Shown: one piece after another, positions 23,345 through 34,810 of the stretch | Numbering within the stretch: position 1 is the stretch's first letter | Layout of the letters: each line of letters begins with the position of its first letter | Source of the DNA: Haliotis asinina | Taxonomy: Eukaryota > Mollusca > Gastropoda > Lepetellida > Haliotidae | NCBI RefSeq assembly: GCF_037392515.1 | Contig: NC_090295.1 | Location: forward strand, 25,026,501-25,090,500 | Reading direction: 5' to 3' | Length of the DNA stretch: 64,000 bases | Made by a program: the position numbers and the translations under genes | Notes under the pieces: generated by a model | Databases searched by the model: none | The model's input: the letters and a program-made list of their open reading frames with translations, nothing else | What the model was told of the DNA's origin: nothing

Positions 23345-23622
23345 GCAGCGGTAATCGAAAAGAGCGACATATTCATTATGTCGCGTTGTCGAGCATTTTT
23401 ATGCTTTTTACACATGTTAGACTGAGCGACAACGCGACATACTTGGATGAATACATTTTTTTCTAAAAATGCGACAATGTGACACAGCGATAGTGCGACA
23501 AATGGCCAAAACATCGTGTTGTCGCATTTAGTTAATTTTTGCCTCATTTTCACTTTTTTTTATTGAGAGGGCGACAACGTGACATTGCGACAACGCAACA
23601 ATACCTCTTCTAGGATTCTATA
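23345..23622. repeat. GCGACA-motif array, right side, outer
   Basis: At least eight copies of GCGACAAYGYGACA or its complement, in both directions, ending with CCTCTTCTAGG, the counterpart of the left end at 13525. Confidence 0.6.
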
Positions 23623-23955
23623 ATGAAATATCAGACCCTTCGTATCATTCTTCAACTTCTAAACTGCCTGTCACACAGATCGTCAAGAAACCAGTTAGCC
23701 ACGTCACAGGGCTTGGCAAGCCGAAAGGCATTTTTGTACGGATATGTGTATAATCTGTACGGATTATGCTTCTTTGTTCGTCGTTTAACGCCGGCTGTTT
23801 GTAAATGCTGAAACCAGATAATTCAGTGATGGACAACAAAGAGCACCGATTGCCAAGTGTTAGTATACGATAATATACATCGGTCAAGCCGTACCAACTG
23901 ACCACCCGATCTAACCCGGATCTTCAACGGGTGCATTGTACTGTTGTTGGTCATG

Positions 23956-24045
23956 AATACGTGAGTTTAGTTTCCGCAACATTCCAGCAATATCACGGCA
24001 GGGAACGCCAGAACTGAGCTTCACACATCGTACCTATGTGGAGCA
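23956..24045 (-). repeat. SINE family 1, body fragment
   Basis: Reads 'ttccgcaacattccagcaat' then 'cacggcagggaacgccag' and stops before the tRNA-like head, where a family-2 repeat begins. A scrap of family 2 (acccggatcttcaacgggt) lies just upstream at 23915. Confidence 0.6.
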
Positions 24046-24046
24046 G

Positions 24047-24303
24047 TAGTGAGTGAGTGCAGGTGTATGCCGCTCTCAGCAATATCCCAGGTAACAGGGA
24101 GTGGCCTGTAAATAATCGAGTATACGCCTGGCAATCAAGCGATGACCAGCATTAAGCATCAGTTTAAGCAACTGGGGCTCCATGACATGCGTTAAGCAAC
24201 TCAGCCAGCCTGACCACCTGATCGTGCCAGGAGCCTCTTACAAAGCCAGAGTGGCTGAAAATCAAATCTAAGGCAAGCAGCAGTAATCTCAACTCACTCA
24301 CCA
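24047..24303 (+). repeat. Repeat family 2, plus copy
   Basis: Starts with gtgagtgagtgcagg, includes 'gcctgtaaataatcgagtat' and 'ctgaccacctgatcgtgcca', and ends near 'caactcactcacc'. Diverged, and inserted into or next to the truncated SINE. Confidence 0.65.
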
Positions 24304-24483
24304 ATGTTCAGATTGCAGCATCTTCGGACTAAGCTGATACTTATTGTTACCAATTTAACTGACAATATTCAATAACTTTTCATGCCAAGTGGTAGCCTAT
24401 TTCTTCAAACTGAATTCTTCAAGCACGGGCTATGTCTTCTTAGAATATGGACGTGAAACCTCCTGAAATGTTGTAGTGTGCAT

Positions 24484-24540
24484 GAAGCGAAATATTGCTG
24501 GAATATTGCTAAAACTGGCGTAAAACCATACTCACTGCCA
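24484..24540 (+). repeat. SINE family 1, 3' tail fragment
   Basis: Only the end block 'atattgctggaatattgcta' and 'gcgtaaaaccatactcact' are present. Confidence 0.55.
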
Positions 24541-25440
24541 TCCAACACATGAAACCCTTCATCACAGCAGTACGGCATTAGTATTCAAAGTATTAGTGAT
24601 GTGATTGTCATCCTGAGTTGTACACAGCCATATGATTGATAAGACTGTCTGCTATACATAGAGGAAACTGTGCCATATAATATTGTTATACTTATATAGG
24701 CGATGACATGTTTACCTCATCAAATTAATAGTGGCAATTTATCAGATATTACAGACATAGTGTTTGACCGTCTAAAAAGTATGTCTAAGAGATGAGTTTT
24801 TGTTTCCTTAGGCTAGGATTTATCTAGAAACATCTTTTACACTATACAGTGGTTTGAGTTTGTATTACTTTTGACCGATGTCTTTCTCAAAGCTTTTACT
24901 GATCACAATGAAACGGATGTTTTATATGTATTTGTTTTTATTATATGGATCCTAATATATCGCTTGGAGTGGTAATACTTGATAATTATTTTTTTCCACA
25001 AATTATTACTCGGTGACGACTTCCCCGCTGTCTGAAAAAAGGTTATGGTAATGGCCAGTCATATACAACTGGTTGTACAGTCAATAACAATTAAACCATT
25101 GTCACTTCGGTACTGGAGAGCATGTTCTTTCTACGGTCATCACGGTGTCATCAGGATGTGGAATCTGACTTGTCTTGGTTCTGTATACTCATTCTTGATG
25201 TTGTCTGGAGACCTTGTGATGGTTCTACATTTTGACTCTGGAGCTGGACCTGTCGACTTATCAATTGTCCCATGTAGACAGATGATTTACATGAAAAATA
25301 CAAAACAAATGAGAGTTAGGTTGCAGCAAAATGATGCATAACTTATTCTGATATGTCTCTAGTTTGTATGGAATCCATGAAAAAAAACCCCCAAAAACCA
25401 ACTTCAAAGTAAATGTACATGTATAAAAGTACCCATGCAG
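24540..25440. other. No gene recognised
   Basis: The plus frame 25045-25341 (98 residues) has no recognised motif or splice context; I leave it uncalled. Confidence 0.35.
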
Positions 25441-25805
25441 AGTGACAATTCTAGTGAATGCCATAAAATTTACTCATGAAAGAGTGGAAATTCCAGTCAT
25501 TGCTACTACAACTACACATTTGACGAAGTGACAATTCTAGTGAATGCCATAACATTTACCCATGAAAGAGTGGAAATTCCAGTCATTGCTACTACAACTA
25601 CACATTTGACGGAGTGACAATTCTAGTGAATGCCATAACATTTACCCATGAAAGAGTGGAAATTCCAGTCATTGCTACTACAACTACACATTTGACGGAG
25701 TGACAATTCTAGTGAATGCCATAACATTTACCCATGAAAGAGTGGAAATTCCAGTTATTGCTACTACAACTACACATTTGACGGAGTGATAATTCTAGTG
25801 AATGC
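25441..25805. repeat. 86-bp tandem repeat, about four copies
   Basis: Unit starts agtgacaattctagtgaatg. Copies begin at 25441, 25527, 25613 and 25699, exactly 86 bp apart, nearly identical. Diverged half-units continue to about 25930. Confidence 0.85.
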
Positions 25806-25969
25806 CATGATGTTTACATATAGCAGAGTGAAAATCTTTAGTGAATGCAGTAACTACATACATGACAGAGTGATAATTCTAGAGACAGCACAGATTTACC
25901 CGATGGCAGTGACAATTCTCTTGATTGCTATAACGACATATATTTAATCTGATCTGATGATTTCATTGT

Positions 25970-27980
25970 GTATAGCACCGATAGGTTCCAGACTGATTGT
26001 TCCCTGGCGCTCTAGCATATTCACCGTATGTCACACAGTATGTACACGGTTACAGTGAGGCTTTTGAAGAAGGCCCTTGTCCACGCAGTGTCCAGCTTCG
26101 TGTGCGAGGCTGTACAAGGACTGTTATATAAGGAGGAGCACAGTCTGTCTTGAGGCTCTGGAATGTGTGGAATAGATTTTTGAACTTGATTCTGCTGGAA
26201 ACTGGTTACCAGTGGAGTTGCTTGAGAACAATAGAGACACGTTGGTGCTTAGGTGTCCTGGTAATGATCGTGGCAGCTGTAGTTGAAGTTTATGAAGGAG
26301 TGTTGAGGATATGCCATATAACAGGGAATTAGAGGTACTTAATCTGGAGATGATAAGAGATTGAACTAGCATTTTAGTTGAATCTTGAGAAACGTATCTG
26401 CGGCGTTTTCCAGTCTGAAAAATCTGAGGTGGAAATGACTTGTTTTGCAAACTGCTGCTACTTGATTCTTCATTGTGATTCTGGAGTCAAACACAACGCC
26501 CATATTTTGTTCTTGTTTCCATGATATTAGTGGTGTATCTCCAATTTTGAAAGTGATTCTGCAATCGGCATCTTCTGTAATTGCCGATGAGAGCCAACAT
26601 AAAGGACTTTAGTTTTCATTCCATTTAAGAAAGTTCATTCTCATCCAGTGGCAAACTCTATCCGTGCTTTCTTCTAGTCAGTCATGTTCAGTGAAAATGA
26701 GGTTTGGTCTGGCAGCAATGGCTTTTGTGTCGTCAGCATATTCATGGAGACATGGAGAGGTATTCTGTAACTTGCGAAAATATCACCAAGAGGAATGATG
26801 TACATTGTGAACAGCAGTGGGTTCAACACCTATCCTTGGGGTACGCCATATGACAAGGGACATGGTTTAGATTCGTACGGATAGCAAATTGCTGTGACAA
26901 AAGGCATAAGAATTCCATTCTGAACAAGCAAAATATAACAAATACAAATCTAAAATATTCAATACTATATTGAGCAAACAATGAGCAAGTGACGCTGAAA
27001 TACAATACACAGATGTAAGTTGTAGGTCGGATGTTGTTGACAAACAGTCGATGATAGGCAGAGACAGAACTCCAGTAATACAGAGTGTGCGTCCGTATGT
27101 GTCAGTTAACACAACAACCAGCCTTTATACACACTGACACAGTATCGGGAACATTCGAGCACAACGTGACTGTCGCCAGTTAGTCAGAACATTCGTGAAT
27201 AGGAAGTAAACAATAGATTTCCAAGGGCAGGTAACTGGGGCCCTATCAAGGATGTTTGCCGCTAAAGAAACTATTGTCCTTGAACATACAGTCGAACCCC
27301 GTTTATCCGGCTGTTTTAGTTTCACTCGAAATCGTCCAGATAGCGAGATGCCCGGTTAACTGGATTAAACAAGCAAAACGTGAAAATTGAGTGAAAGGGA
27401 AATATTTTCATGTACGTATATCAATAAATCAATGATATCAATGTATATGATATGAAAAGTGACCCACAATTCACTCACAAAACTCTAAACATTGTGATCC
27501 AGTGATAACTATCACCTAATCAATGATTATACAAACAAGATGCAAAGTTCCCGATGTTATGACCGATTGTATCAAAAGCGACTGAGACGTCCAAGAGAAG
27601 AAGTATGTCAACCTCCTGCTTGTCCAGGGCTGACAGGATCTCGTTCTGAATCTGTAACAGGTCGGTCTCTGTGCTGTGGTACTTTTTGTAGGCAGACTGA
27701 AATGTTCCTGCAGGTCATTTGCTTCCGAATGTAGCTGATATGCTACAACTTTCTCCAGAACTTTAGACAGAAACGGAATTTAAGACACTGGTCTTTTCAA
27801 TATATTATGAGAGCTCTGATGCAAGCAACTTTAAAGCATTTGGAACTTTGCCGATAGACATCGAATCATTTATGATGACGCTTAGTGGCAAGAATGAGAG
27901 TCGATAATGCCTTTCAACCACCATGTGGGTAATGGATCCAACTGACAAGACTTTTATAGGACTTCGGTATAATCTTTGTC
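25970..27980 (-). mobile_element. CR1/L2-like LINE reverse transcriptase, interrupted
   Basis: Minus-strand ORF2 remains of a non-LTR retrotransposon. In coding order: SCQLDPLPT and INDSMSIGKVPNALK near 27970-27830; KVLEKVVAYQL, FQSAYKKYHSTETD and ILSALDKQEVDILLLLDVSV near 27770-27560 (RT finger/palm motifs); then about 650 bp of unrelated DNA; then SYGVPQG near 26850, LHEYADD with the RT active site near 26740, and the thumb/C-terminal part to about 25970. Several stops and frameshifts are present. The order and motif wording fit the CR1/L2/Rex group. Not active. Confidence 0.75.
26880..27530. mobile_element. Foreign DNA inside the LINE, with a Tigger/pogo-like end
   Basis: The LINE frame is broken here and resumes on the far side. 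The word CAGTCGAACCCCGTTTATCC at 27291-27310, preceded by TA, matches the start of Tigger/pogo terminal inverted repeats as I know them. The opposite end of such an element was not found, so the insert is probably composite or decayed. Confidence 0.4.
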
Positions 27981-29860
27981 AAGTCCTGTTTTGAGACAAG
28001 CTGGAAATGACACTAATTTCAGCGGGATCATGTGATTCTATGTGGACCTGAGAATAAAGTATTTAATTTGACATCTGGTGAAGGTGACAATATATATACG
28101 ATACACAGGTTACATATATTGGCTTTGCTCTCATGTATGCTATAATCCGATCCTGGTCTCAGCTAACATGTCTCTTCTCCAAAATGGAGGATGTTTCCAC
28201 GGATAATCGATAATTCACTTGGGTTGACTTTTAATATTTTTGTAAATTCAGGTAATGAAATAGTCATGTTTTTCCCTGCAATGTTTTAATAAACGCAGGA
28301 CATGTTGACCAACGTACTCGTGTGAACAGGACCTGTCGATTATATTGGGGAAAAACAGCTGCATGTAACACACCACTAATTAGGTAAACTGATCTGCAGC
28401 GCATTGAAGCGTACGTATAATATCTTCACACATTCTTTTTTCCGTTCTTTTGATATTAGTATTTAAATGTAAGTAGTCGTTGAAGCATATGCCATGAGTC
28501 GTTGATATCATGAGGAAGTCGTCCTTACGTTTAATCAACTTCATGTATGTGTCTATTTCTAATGAAACATTTTCACAATATCTAAGTGTTTCATCTATCT
28601 TAAGTAATAGTCGGTGAAGCGTACGTATAATGCATCAAGCAAATTTGTCATTTCATTTTGTTAAAAAGCAAAGTAGACTTACGATAACTGAAGCAGACGT
28701 ATAACATATCCTGGGATGTACTTGTTCGTCTTTATCAGGTGATCAATACACTTGAATCTGTATTGTCACTTGTCTGGCTCACCCAGCTTGGTCATCTGAT
28801 CAGCTTCCGTACATGCAGTCAGTTGCGGTCCTCCAATGCCTGTCGATATCGTTAACACTGAGGCTGAGAGCGGTTCTCCCACTAACTGGCCATAGGTCAC
28901 TTGGCAGAGCTGTAACTGTGTTGTAATGTGGTGCCTGAGTCGTTTTTCATGTATTGCATCCTCGCTAAATGCCAAATGACTATATCGACTTCATATAAAT
29001 GTTTGACAAAGAACATCGTTCAATTACATCTGATATGTAATATTAATCGCTATCTGCTCGGTTATTCAGAGGTACAAGAGGAGATAAGTTCACATTATGA
29101 AACACTCATCAGAAATCAGACGGCTACCAGCTACCAAAGTCGGACGCCTAACTTTGTGTGCTGGTAATCGGTTGCCAGACTCAGAGGGTGTGATTTCGAA
29201 TCCCGGATGGGACTCAGCCCAACAAATGCACTAGAATCTGTGCTTCACTGAGACAGGAAAGTTACGTACAGTAAACAATGTTTATAATGAACACGCGTAA
29301 CACGAACTGACGGATATAACAAACTGTTATTTGGTGCCGCCACTTGAGGTGTACAGTAGAAATACAAACCAACTACTGTTGTAGCCAACCCAAACTTTAC
29401 TGTATTAGTTACTGCAAAAGATTATAACATGTTGTCATAATTCACAGCATTTACGAAAAGATGTTATTGTTGAGTTTTATTTAGTGTTTAAACTCTGGTT
29501 TATAAACGCAATAAGATAGAATGCAAACATATCAAAGCTGACCAGATAAATTGTCTTGCTGGTCACCAAGACCTGGTCCACACTTGATTATTAACAGATC
29601 GCCGCCATACAGCTGTAGATTGCTGAGTGAGAGGGGCGCTTATCTGTGGGAGGGGCGTTAACAGAGTAAGACAAGGCAGTGAAACAAAGGGTAACTTGGA
29701 GTGTCGGCTGAACATGTCGTGGCTTGGCATTATAATGGCTTAGAACACGAATGACGCGTGAACACTACCCAACTAACTATGCATGAAAAAAAACAACATA
29801 GATGTCAGCATGGGACACACGTGGGACACTGTTAACTGTACCTGTTTTTCACAGTCTCGA
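27980..29860. other. No gene recognised
   Basis: May include the decayed middle of the LINE, but I see no motif. A box-B-like word with flanking tRNA-like sequence at 29165-29215 could be another SINE head, not supported enough to call. Confidence 0.35.
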
Positions 29861-29865
29861 CCTGA

Positions 29866-30330
29866 TTGTGTGTAACATTATACCCAACTCATCTTACATC
29901 TGGGTATTGCTGGAGATACGGACTAAACCCAGGTCCGGCGTCTCACAATAAAGACAAATACCTACTTCACCTATATGTAGCAAGTCTACAACATAAACTT
30001 CCTTGTATTTCTGAGCACATCTCGGAATGTGATGTATTACTTTTTACGGAGACACACTTCTATCATGATTTATGTCAACTAGACCGGGTCTGTTGGGGAT
30101 ATGCTAGTGGTTAAAGTGGTCGCTCGTCACGCCGAAGACTCTGGTTTGAATCCAGTGATTCATTTGCAGGCATTTTATTGCTGATATTGCTGTATTATTG
30201 TTATCGACGGTGTAAAATCAACCTCTCTCAATGACACTGAACCTGTACATTCATCAACGACTATATTCACCATTTGCACGATGTTTCAGTTGAGAATAGT
30301 TTACGTAATATAATTAAAGATCTGTCTAGA
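29866..30330 (+). mobile_element. LINE 5' end: start of endonuclease domain
   Basis: Plus-strand frame reading GLNPGPASHNKDKYLLHL, SLQHKLPCISEHISECDVLL and FTETHFYHD. This is the usual order at the start of CR1/L2-group ORF2: an 'xxGDIELNPGP' leader, then the first endonuclease motifs ending at TET. It is cut by a SINE at 30096; decayed LINE sequence may continue after it. It is in the opposite orientation to the LINE at 26-28 kb, so a separate insertion. Confidence 0.6.
30096..30228 (+). repeat. SINE family 1 inserted in a LINE
   Basis: Head 'atatgctagtggttaaagtg' with box A, box B region 'ggtttgaatcc', and an end block near 'ttatcgacggtgtaaaatca'. It sits inside the endonuclease frame of the LINE, so it is younger. 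Confidence 0.7.
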
Positions 30331-31480
30331 GTCATCCGGTCTACACAAACTCAGACTGACCACATCAACATCAGTTGTTCTCTCCAGCCCCCATAGTTAG
30401 ATTACACCTGTGTATTATCATGATTGAAAGAGAATCACTTTAGCCTTGTGTCTGTGTTTGAGTCACAAGAACAAAGCACTCACGAAAGTTAATGTTCCTG
30501 GCTACAACATATATATTGGTGTAAATAAACAGTTCAGCACAGCAAGAGTTTACAGAAACATGAAACGTCTTCTTTATTACGAAGAATGTTATCGTATCCA
30601 TTCTTGGTCTCGTGTTTATGATTATGAAACGTTAAAACAAGGAGTTCTGGTTTATACAAATACAAATAGGATCTTGGTGTTTAAGCACTGCAATCCATGG
30701 TTAAATGAATTACAAACCTCATGTTCAAACGAAATATAGATTTATCAGGAAATCCATTATCATGAGGGTGTTATGTAACGTTATAGCCACATGCCGTTCA
30801 TCTGCAAACACTTTGTTCCATTTCAAATGATCTATTTATCAGAACACTTACCTAAATTATCAATAAAATGTACATAACTGAAAACTTGTATTTAGAATGA
30901 ACCATGAAACCATTTTAGAAACTGTTTAAACACTATGTAATTAGCTCTAGTAATGAGTAATCAAATCAGTAGTTAATCAAAATAGATATTTTAGCAGTAC
31001 ACTTCCAATTGCTAATTGTCACTTATTTAAGCACGCGTTTCTTTCAGCTTGTTTCCATCCATCATATAAGGACGTCCGCGATTTTAAATGTATTTGTCGA
31101 AGCTAAATACTTGGTTTTCAGGCGACGAACGAATAGGATGGCAACCTTTGACGTTTAGTATAGGCTACCATCCCAAACCCTTACACCTGTATGTTTACCA
31201 CATAGGTACGTATATATTAAACATTGCTATACGTGATATGTATATATAAGCAGAACTAGAGCACACTTAGCTACAGTCTGTTAGTCAGGTATGGCTCACA
31301 ATGCCACCTCTCTGAACCATACTTGTTTTCAGTTTGCATTTAGTACCTGTAAGTGTCAAGGGAAGCTTAAACCACTCTCCATCTTCTTTATTGTAGCTAT
31401 GTGAACAGGTTGTCACAGAAATCGCTAGAACAGCTTCTCTGATCATAATCAATACTCGATGGCAGCAGTGATGTCATGTC
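30240..31480. other. No gene recognised
   Basis: The 97-residue plus frame at 30446-30739 is unrecognised. A TATATATAAG word at 31243-31252 followed by CAG|GTATGG near 31289 could be a second, TATA-type promoter with a short first exon, but nothing else supports it. Confidence 0.3.
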
Positions 31481-31484
31481 TGGC

Positions 31485-31545
31485 TGACTGACCAATCAAA
31501 TCCTGTCTTCAGTGAGTCTGGTCACTTCCGGTATTGCATTGCTGC
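31485..31545 (+). promoter_or_regulatory. Candidate TATA-less promoter (CCAAT + ETS site)
   Basis: A CCAAT box (accaatcaaa, 31491-31500) lies about 30 bp before an ETS/GABP-type site (CACTTCCGG, 31523-31531). A strong splice donor follows at 31590, so a short noncoding first exon is plausible. This would be the promoter of the gene whose ATG exon lies at 35908. Inference from motif spacing only. Confidence 0.35.
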
Positions 31546-31589
31546 CTCATTGTTCCCTCGCCTGACATACCTTGCGGGACAGACATCTG
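31545..31589 (+). other. Candidate noncoding first exon with strong donor
   Basis: Ends at CTG|GTAAGTGG (donor at 31590-31591). The 5' limit is a guess. It would splice over 4.3 kb to the exon at 35908. Confidence 0.35.
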
Positions 31590-32422
31590 GTAAGTGGAAC
31601 CTTGGTTTAAGCATTTTTTTACAAAGATAATGGTGCCTCAATACATCCTTAGAAACAGTCTAAGCTGATATTAGCTGAAAGGAGTTCCATAAAAAGTCTT
31701 TACCATCTATTTTATCATATTATAGGTGTGTACATTATATTCAGTTAGGATACGTATCTGTGATGCTGTCACGTATCAAACGAGGCCACAGTATCAGCAG
31801 AAAACCCTTGAAGAATCATTTTCTTTCAACCTGTTTCTTAGTTACTGCAGAATTTGAGTCTAAACCAAAGTCCTGATTAACAAGGTTCCTATACAAATTA
31901 ACCCACAATAATGATATACAGGGTCCCACTATTGATTCACCAACGGGAACATATTCATTACACATTACATATGCAATTTATGGAGATACAAGGTTCACGT
32001 ATAGTTCTGAAACATGTATCATTCAGTTTCTTGTCACTTTTTTACATTTTCAAAACGCCACACTCACTGACATTTTCAAAAGGCTACCCTTATGTTACTG
32101 TCTTTTTACAATATGACGTACTGTCTGGATGTGAACCAATCAGAAGGAAGCATGATGCATGCGAGACAGAAACGTAGATTGTTTCATTTATATTTGTAGC
32201 CATACGTCCAAAGCCTGACTGTCTAGTGTATCTAGGTATGATTTACCCCTTGAAACTGACGAGTTTGCCTTTGTAATATTAAATAACATTTTTCAAAGAC
32301 ACGCTGGATTCTGTGTAAAATGTTCTTTATTCTGCTGTCTCTCTTAAAGAATTAGCAAGCCATCCTGGAGAATATTTATGAAAGACACACATTCACATTG
32401 GGTTGCGTTGTGTCGTATATGT

Positions 32423-34226
32423 AGAATGTGTAGGTTTCATTATGTGTTCTTTAACGTTTGATAAAATGACTCCAGAATATATGTTTCTGTGTCAACCGTA
32501 TGGTGGGTTAACGTTTAAAAGTCACCTTCCAGAATGTGTATGTTTCATTATGTGTCACATGGTGAGTTAACGTTTGACAGTCACCCTCCAGCATGTGTAT
32601 GTTTCATTATGTGTCTCATGGTGGGTTAACGTTTGACAGTCACCTTCCAGAATGTGTATGTTTCATTATGTGGCACATGGTGGGTTAACGTTTGACAGTC
32701 ACCCTCCAGAATGTGTATGTTTCATTATGTGTCACATGGTGGGTTAACGTTTGACAGTCACCCTCCAGAATGTGTATGTTTCATTATGTGTCACATGGTG
32801 GGTTAACGTTTAAAAGTCACCTTCCAGAATGTGTATGTTTCATTATGTGTCACATGGTGGGTTAACGTTTAAAAGTCACCCTCCAGAATGTGTATGTTTC
32901 ATTATGTGTCACATGGTGGGTTAACGTTTGACAGTCACCCTCCAGAATGTGTATGTTTCATTATGTGTCACATGGTGGGTTAACGTTTAAAAGTCACCCT
33001 CCAGAATGTGTATGTTTCATTATGTGTCACATGGTGGGTTAACGTTTGACAGTCACCCTCCAGAATGTGTATGTTTCATTATGTGTCACATGGTGGGTTA
33101 ACGTTTAAAAGTCACCCTCCAGAATGTGTATGTTTCATTATGTGTCACATGGTGGGTTAACGTTTGACAGTCACCCTCCAGAATGTGTATGTTTCATTAT
33201 GTGTCACATGGTGGGTTAACGTTTGACAGTCACCCTCCAGAATGTGTATGTTTCATTATGTGTCACATGGTGGGTTAACGTTTGACAGTCACCCTCCAGA
33301 ATGTGTATGTTTCATTATGTGTCACATGGTGGGTTAACGTTTGACAGTCACCCTCCAGAATGTGTATGTTTCATTATGTGGCACATGGTGGGTTAACGTT
33401 TAAAAGTCACCCTCCAGAATGTGTATGTTTCATTATGTGTCACATGGTGGGTTAACGTTTGACAGTCACCCTCCAGAATGTGTATGTTTCATTATGTGTC
33501 ACATGGTGGGTTAACGTTTGACAGTCACCCTCCAGAATGTGTATGTTTCATTATGTGTCACATGGTGGGTTAACGTTTAAAAGTCACCTTCCAGCATGTG
33601 TATGTTTCATTATGTGTCACATGGTGGGTTAACGTTTGACAGTCACCCTCCAGAATGTGTATGTTTCATTATGTGTCACATGGTGGGTTAACGTTTGACA
33701 GTCACCCTCCAGAATGTGTATGTTTCATTATGTGTCACATGGTGGGTTAACGTTTGACAGTCACCCTCCAGAATGTGTATGTTTCATTATGTGTCACATG
33801 GTGGGTTAACGTTTAAAAGTCACCCTCCAGAATGTGTATGTTTCATTATGTGTCACATGGTGGGTTAACGTTTGACAGTCACCCTCCAGAATGTGTATGT
33901 GTCATTATGTGTCACATGGTGGGTTAACGTTTAAAAGTCACCCTCCAGAATGTGTATGTTTCATTATGTGTCACATGGTGGGTTAACGTTTGACAGTCAC
34001 CCTCCAGAATGTGTATGTTTCATTATGTGTCACATGGTGGGTTAACGTTTGACAGTCACCCTCCAGAATGTGTATGTTTCATTATGTGTCACATGGTGGG
34101 TTAACGTTTGACAGTCACCCTCCAGAATGTGTATGTTTCATTATGTGTCACATGGTGGGTTAACGTTTGACAGTCACCCTCCAGAATGTGTATGTTTCAT
34201 TATGTGTCACATGGTGGGTTAACGTG
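32423..34226. repeat. 59-bp minisatellite, about 30 copies
   Basis: Unit: gtgtatgtttcattatgtgt then cacatggtgggttaacgttt then gacagtcaccctccagaat (59 bp). The spacing is exactly 59 bp over 1.7 kb. Two subtypes, TTTGACAG and TTTAAAAG, are interleaved. Edge copies at 32423-32500 and 34226-34310 are diverged. It lies in the presumed first intron of the Schlafen-like locus. A lone diverged copy occurs at 36870-36935. Confidence 0.95.
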
Positions 34227-34810
34227 CTTATGTGTCAGTAAGTATCAACTGGTGGGTTAACGTTAATGGTATCATCCCAGAATCTATATGTACCAGTATG
34301 GGTCATATTGCATGGTGACTTTTCATGGTATCTTTTAAAAATATACATGTTTTGAAGATGACTTCTTTCTATGATAGGCTTTGCCTGATTGTGCCAAACG
34401 GAATTATTATCATTCCATCGTTTTAACCAGTTAACTTTCTTGGGAAAAGACTGTCTGACAAATGAACTGACAAATGAACTGACAAATGATCGAAAATGCA
34501 CGAAACATAACAATATATTCATTGTTAGTTTCTTTATGTTAACTATCCCTGTGAACTTCGTTCATCCTGGTTAATGCGAACGTCATCAGTGTGGTATATG
34601 TCTGCGAGGAACGACACAGCTTAACACTACTTCCTCCTATACCTAGTTCATCCGGGATGTTTTCATGATTCCCAACCAAGAAAAAAAATGTAAAAACATA
34701 CGAATAAAGCAAACGTTTGCTTGTGAATGTTTTCATTGCAAACTGTTTACTATACTGCACAGAATTAATACATTAATAACAATGTCTGATAAATGTCAGT
34801 GTGACATGTT
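34210..34810. repeat. Duplicated intronic segment, copy 1
   Basis: Matches 36870-37310 in the same orientation by eye: a diverged 59-bp unit first, then later 'gttttcatgat', 'aaaaacata.gaa..aa.caaa' and 'aatgtcagtgtgac'-type words in the same order. About 2.6 kb apart. Confidence 0.5.

Larger units (their letters stand above)
13525..23622. mobile_element. Large broken element with long inverted terminal arms (family unknown)
   Basis: Two long inverted arms face each other about 8 kb apart: 13555-13975 (plus) and 21860-22255 (reverse). They match closely by eye, including the 'gatgtcttgggctcatgaaa' and 'aaaatggccgccattttg' words. The outermost ends also pair: 'cctagaaggg' at 13525 with 'cctcttctagg' at 23612-23622. 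Short arrays of GCGACAAYGCGACA lie just inside both ends. Two coding fossils on the plus strand, at about 14190-14580 and 20580-20970, resemble the middle and C-terminal parts of an uncharacterised protein that is repetitive in mollusc and cnidarian genomes. It is old and carries many breaks. The interior holds later insertions: a palindrome with a MITE and SINE copies. I cannot name the superfamily. Confidence 0.5.

Noticed and set aside
29128-29260. Possible tRNA gene or SINE head with box-B-like sequence
   Set aside because: Box A does not fit and no cloverleaf could be drawn; only one copy is seen.
32423-34226. CRISPR-like array (regular repeats)
   Set aside because: Units are contiguous with no unique spacers, and the setting is an animal genome; it is a minisatellite.
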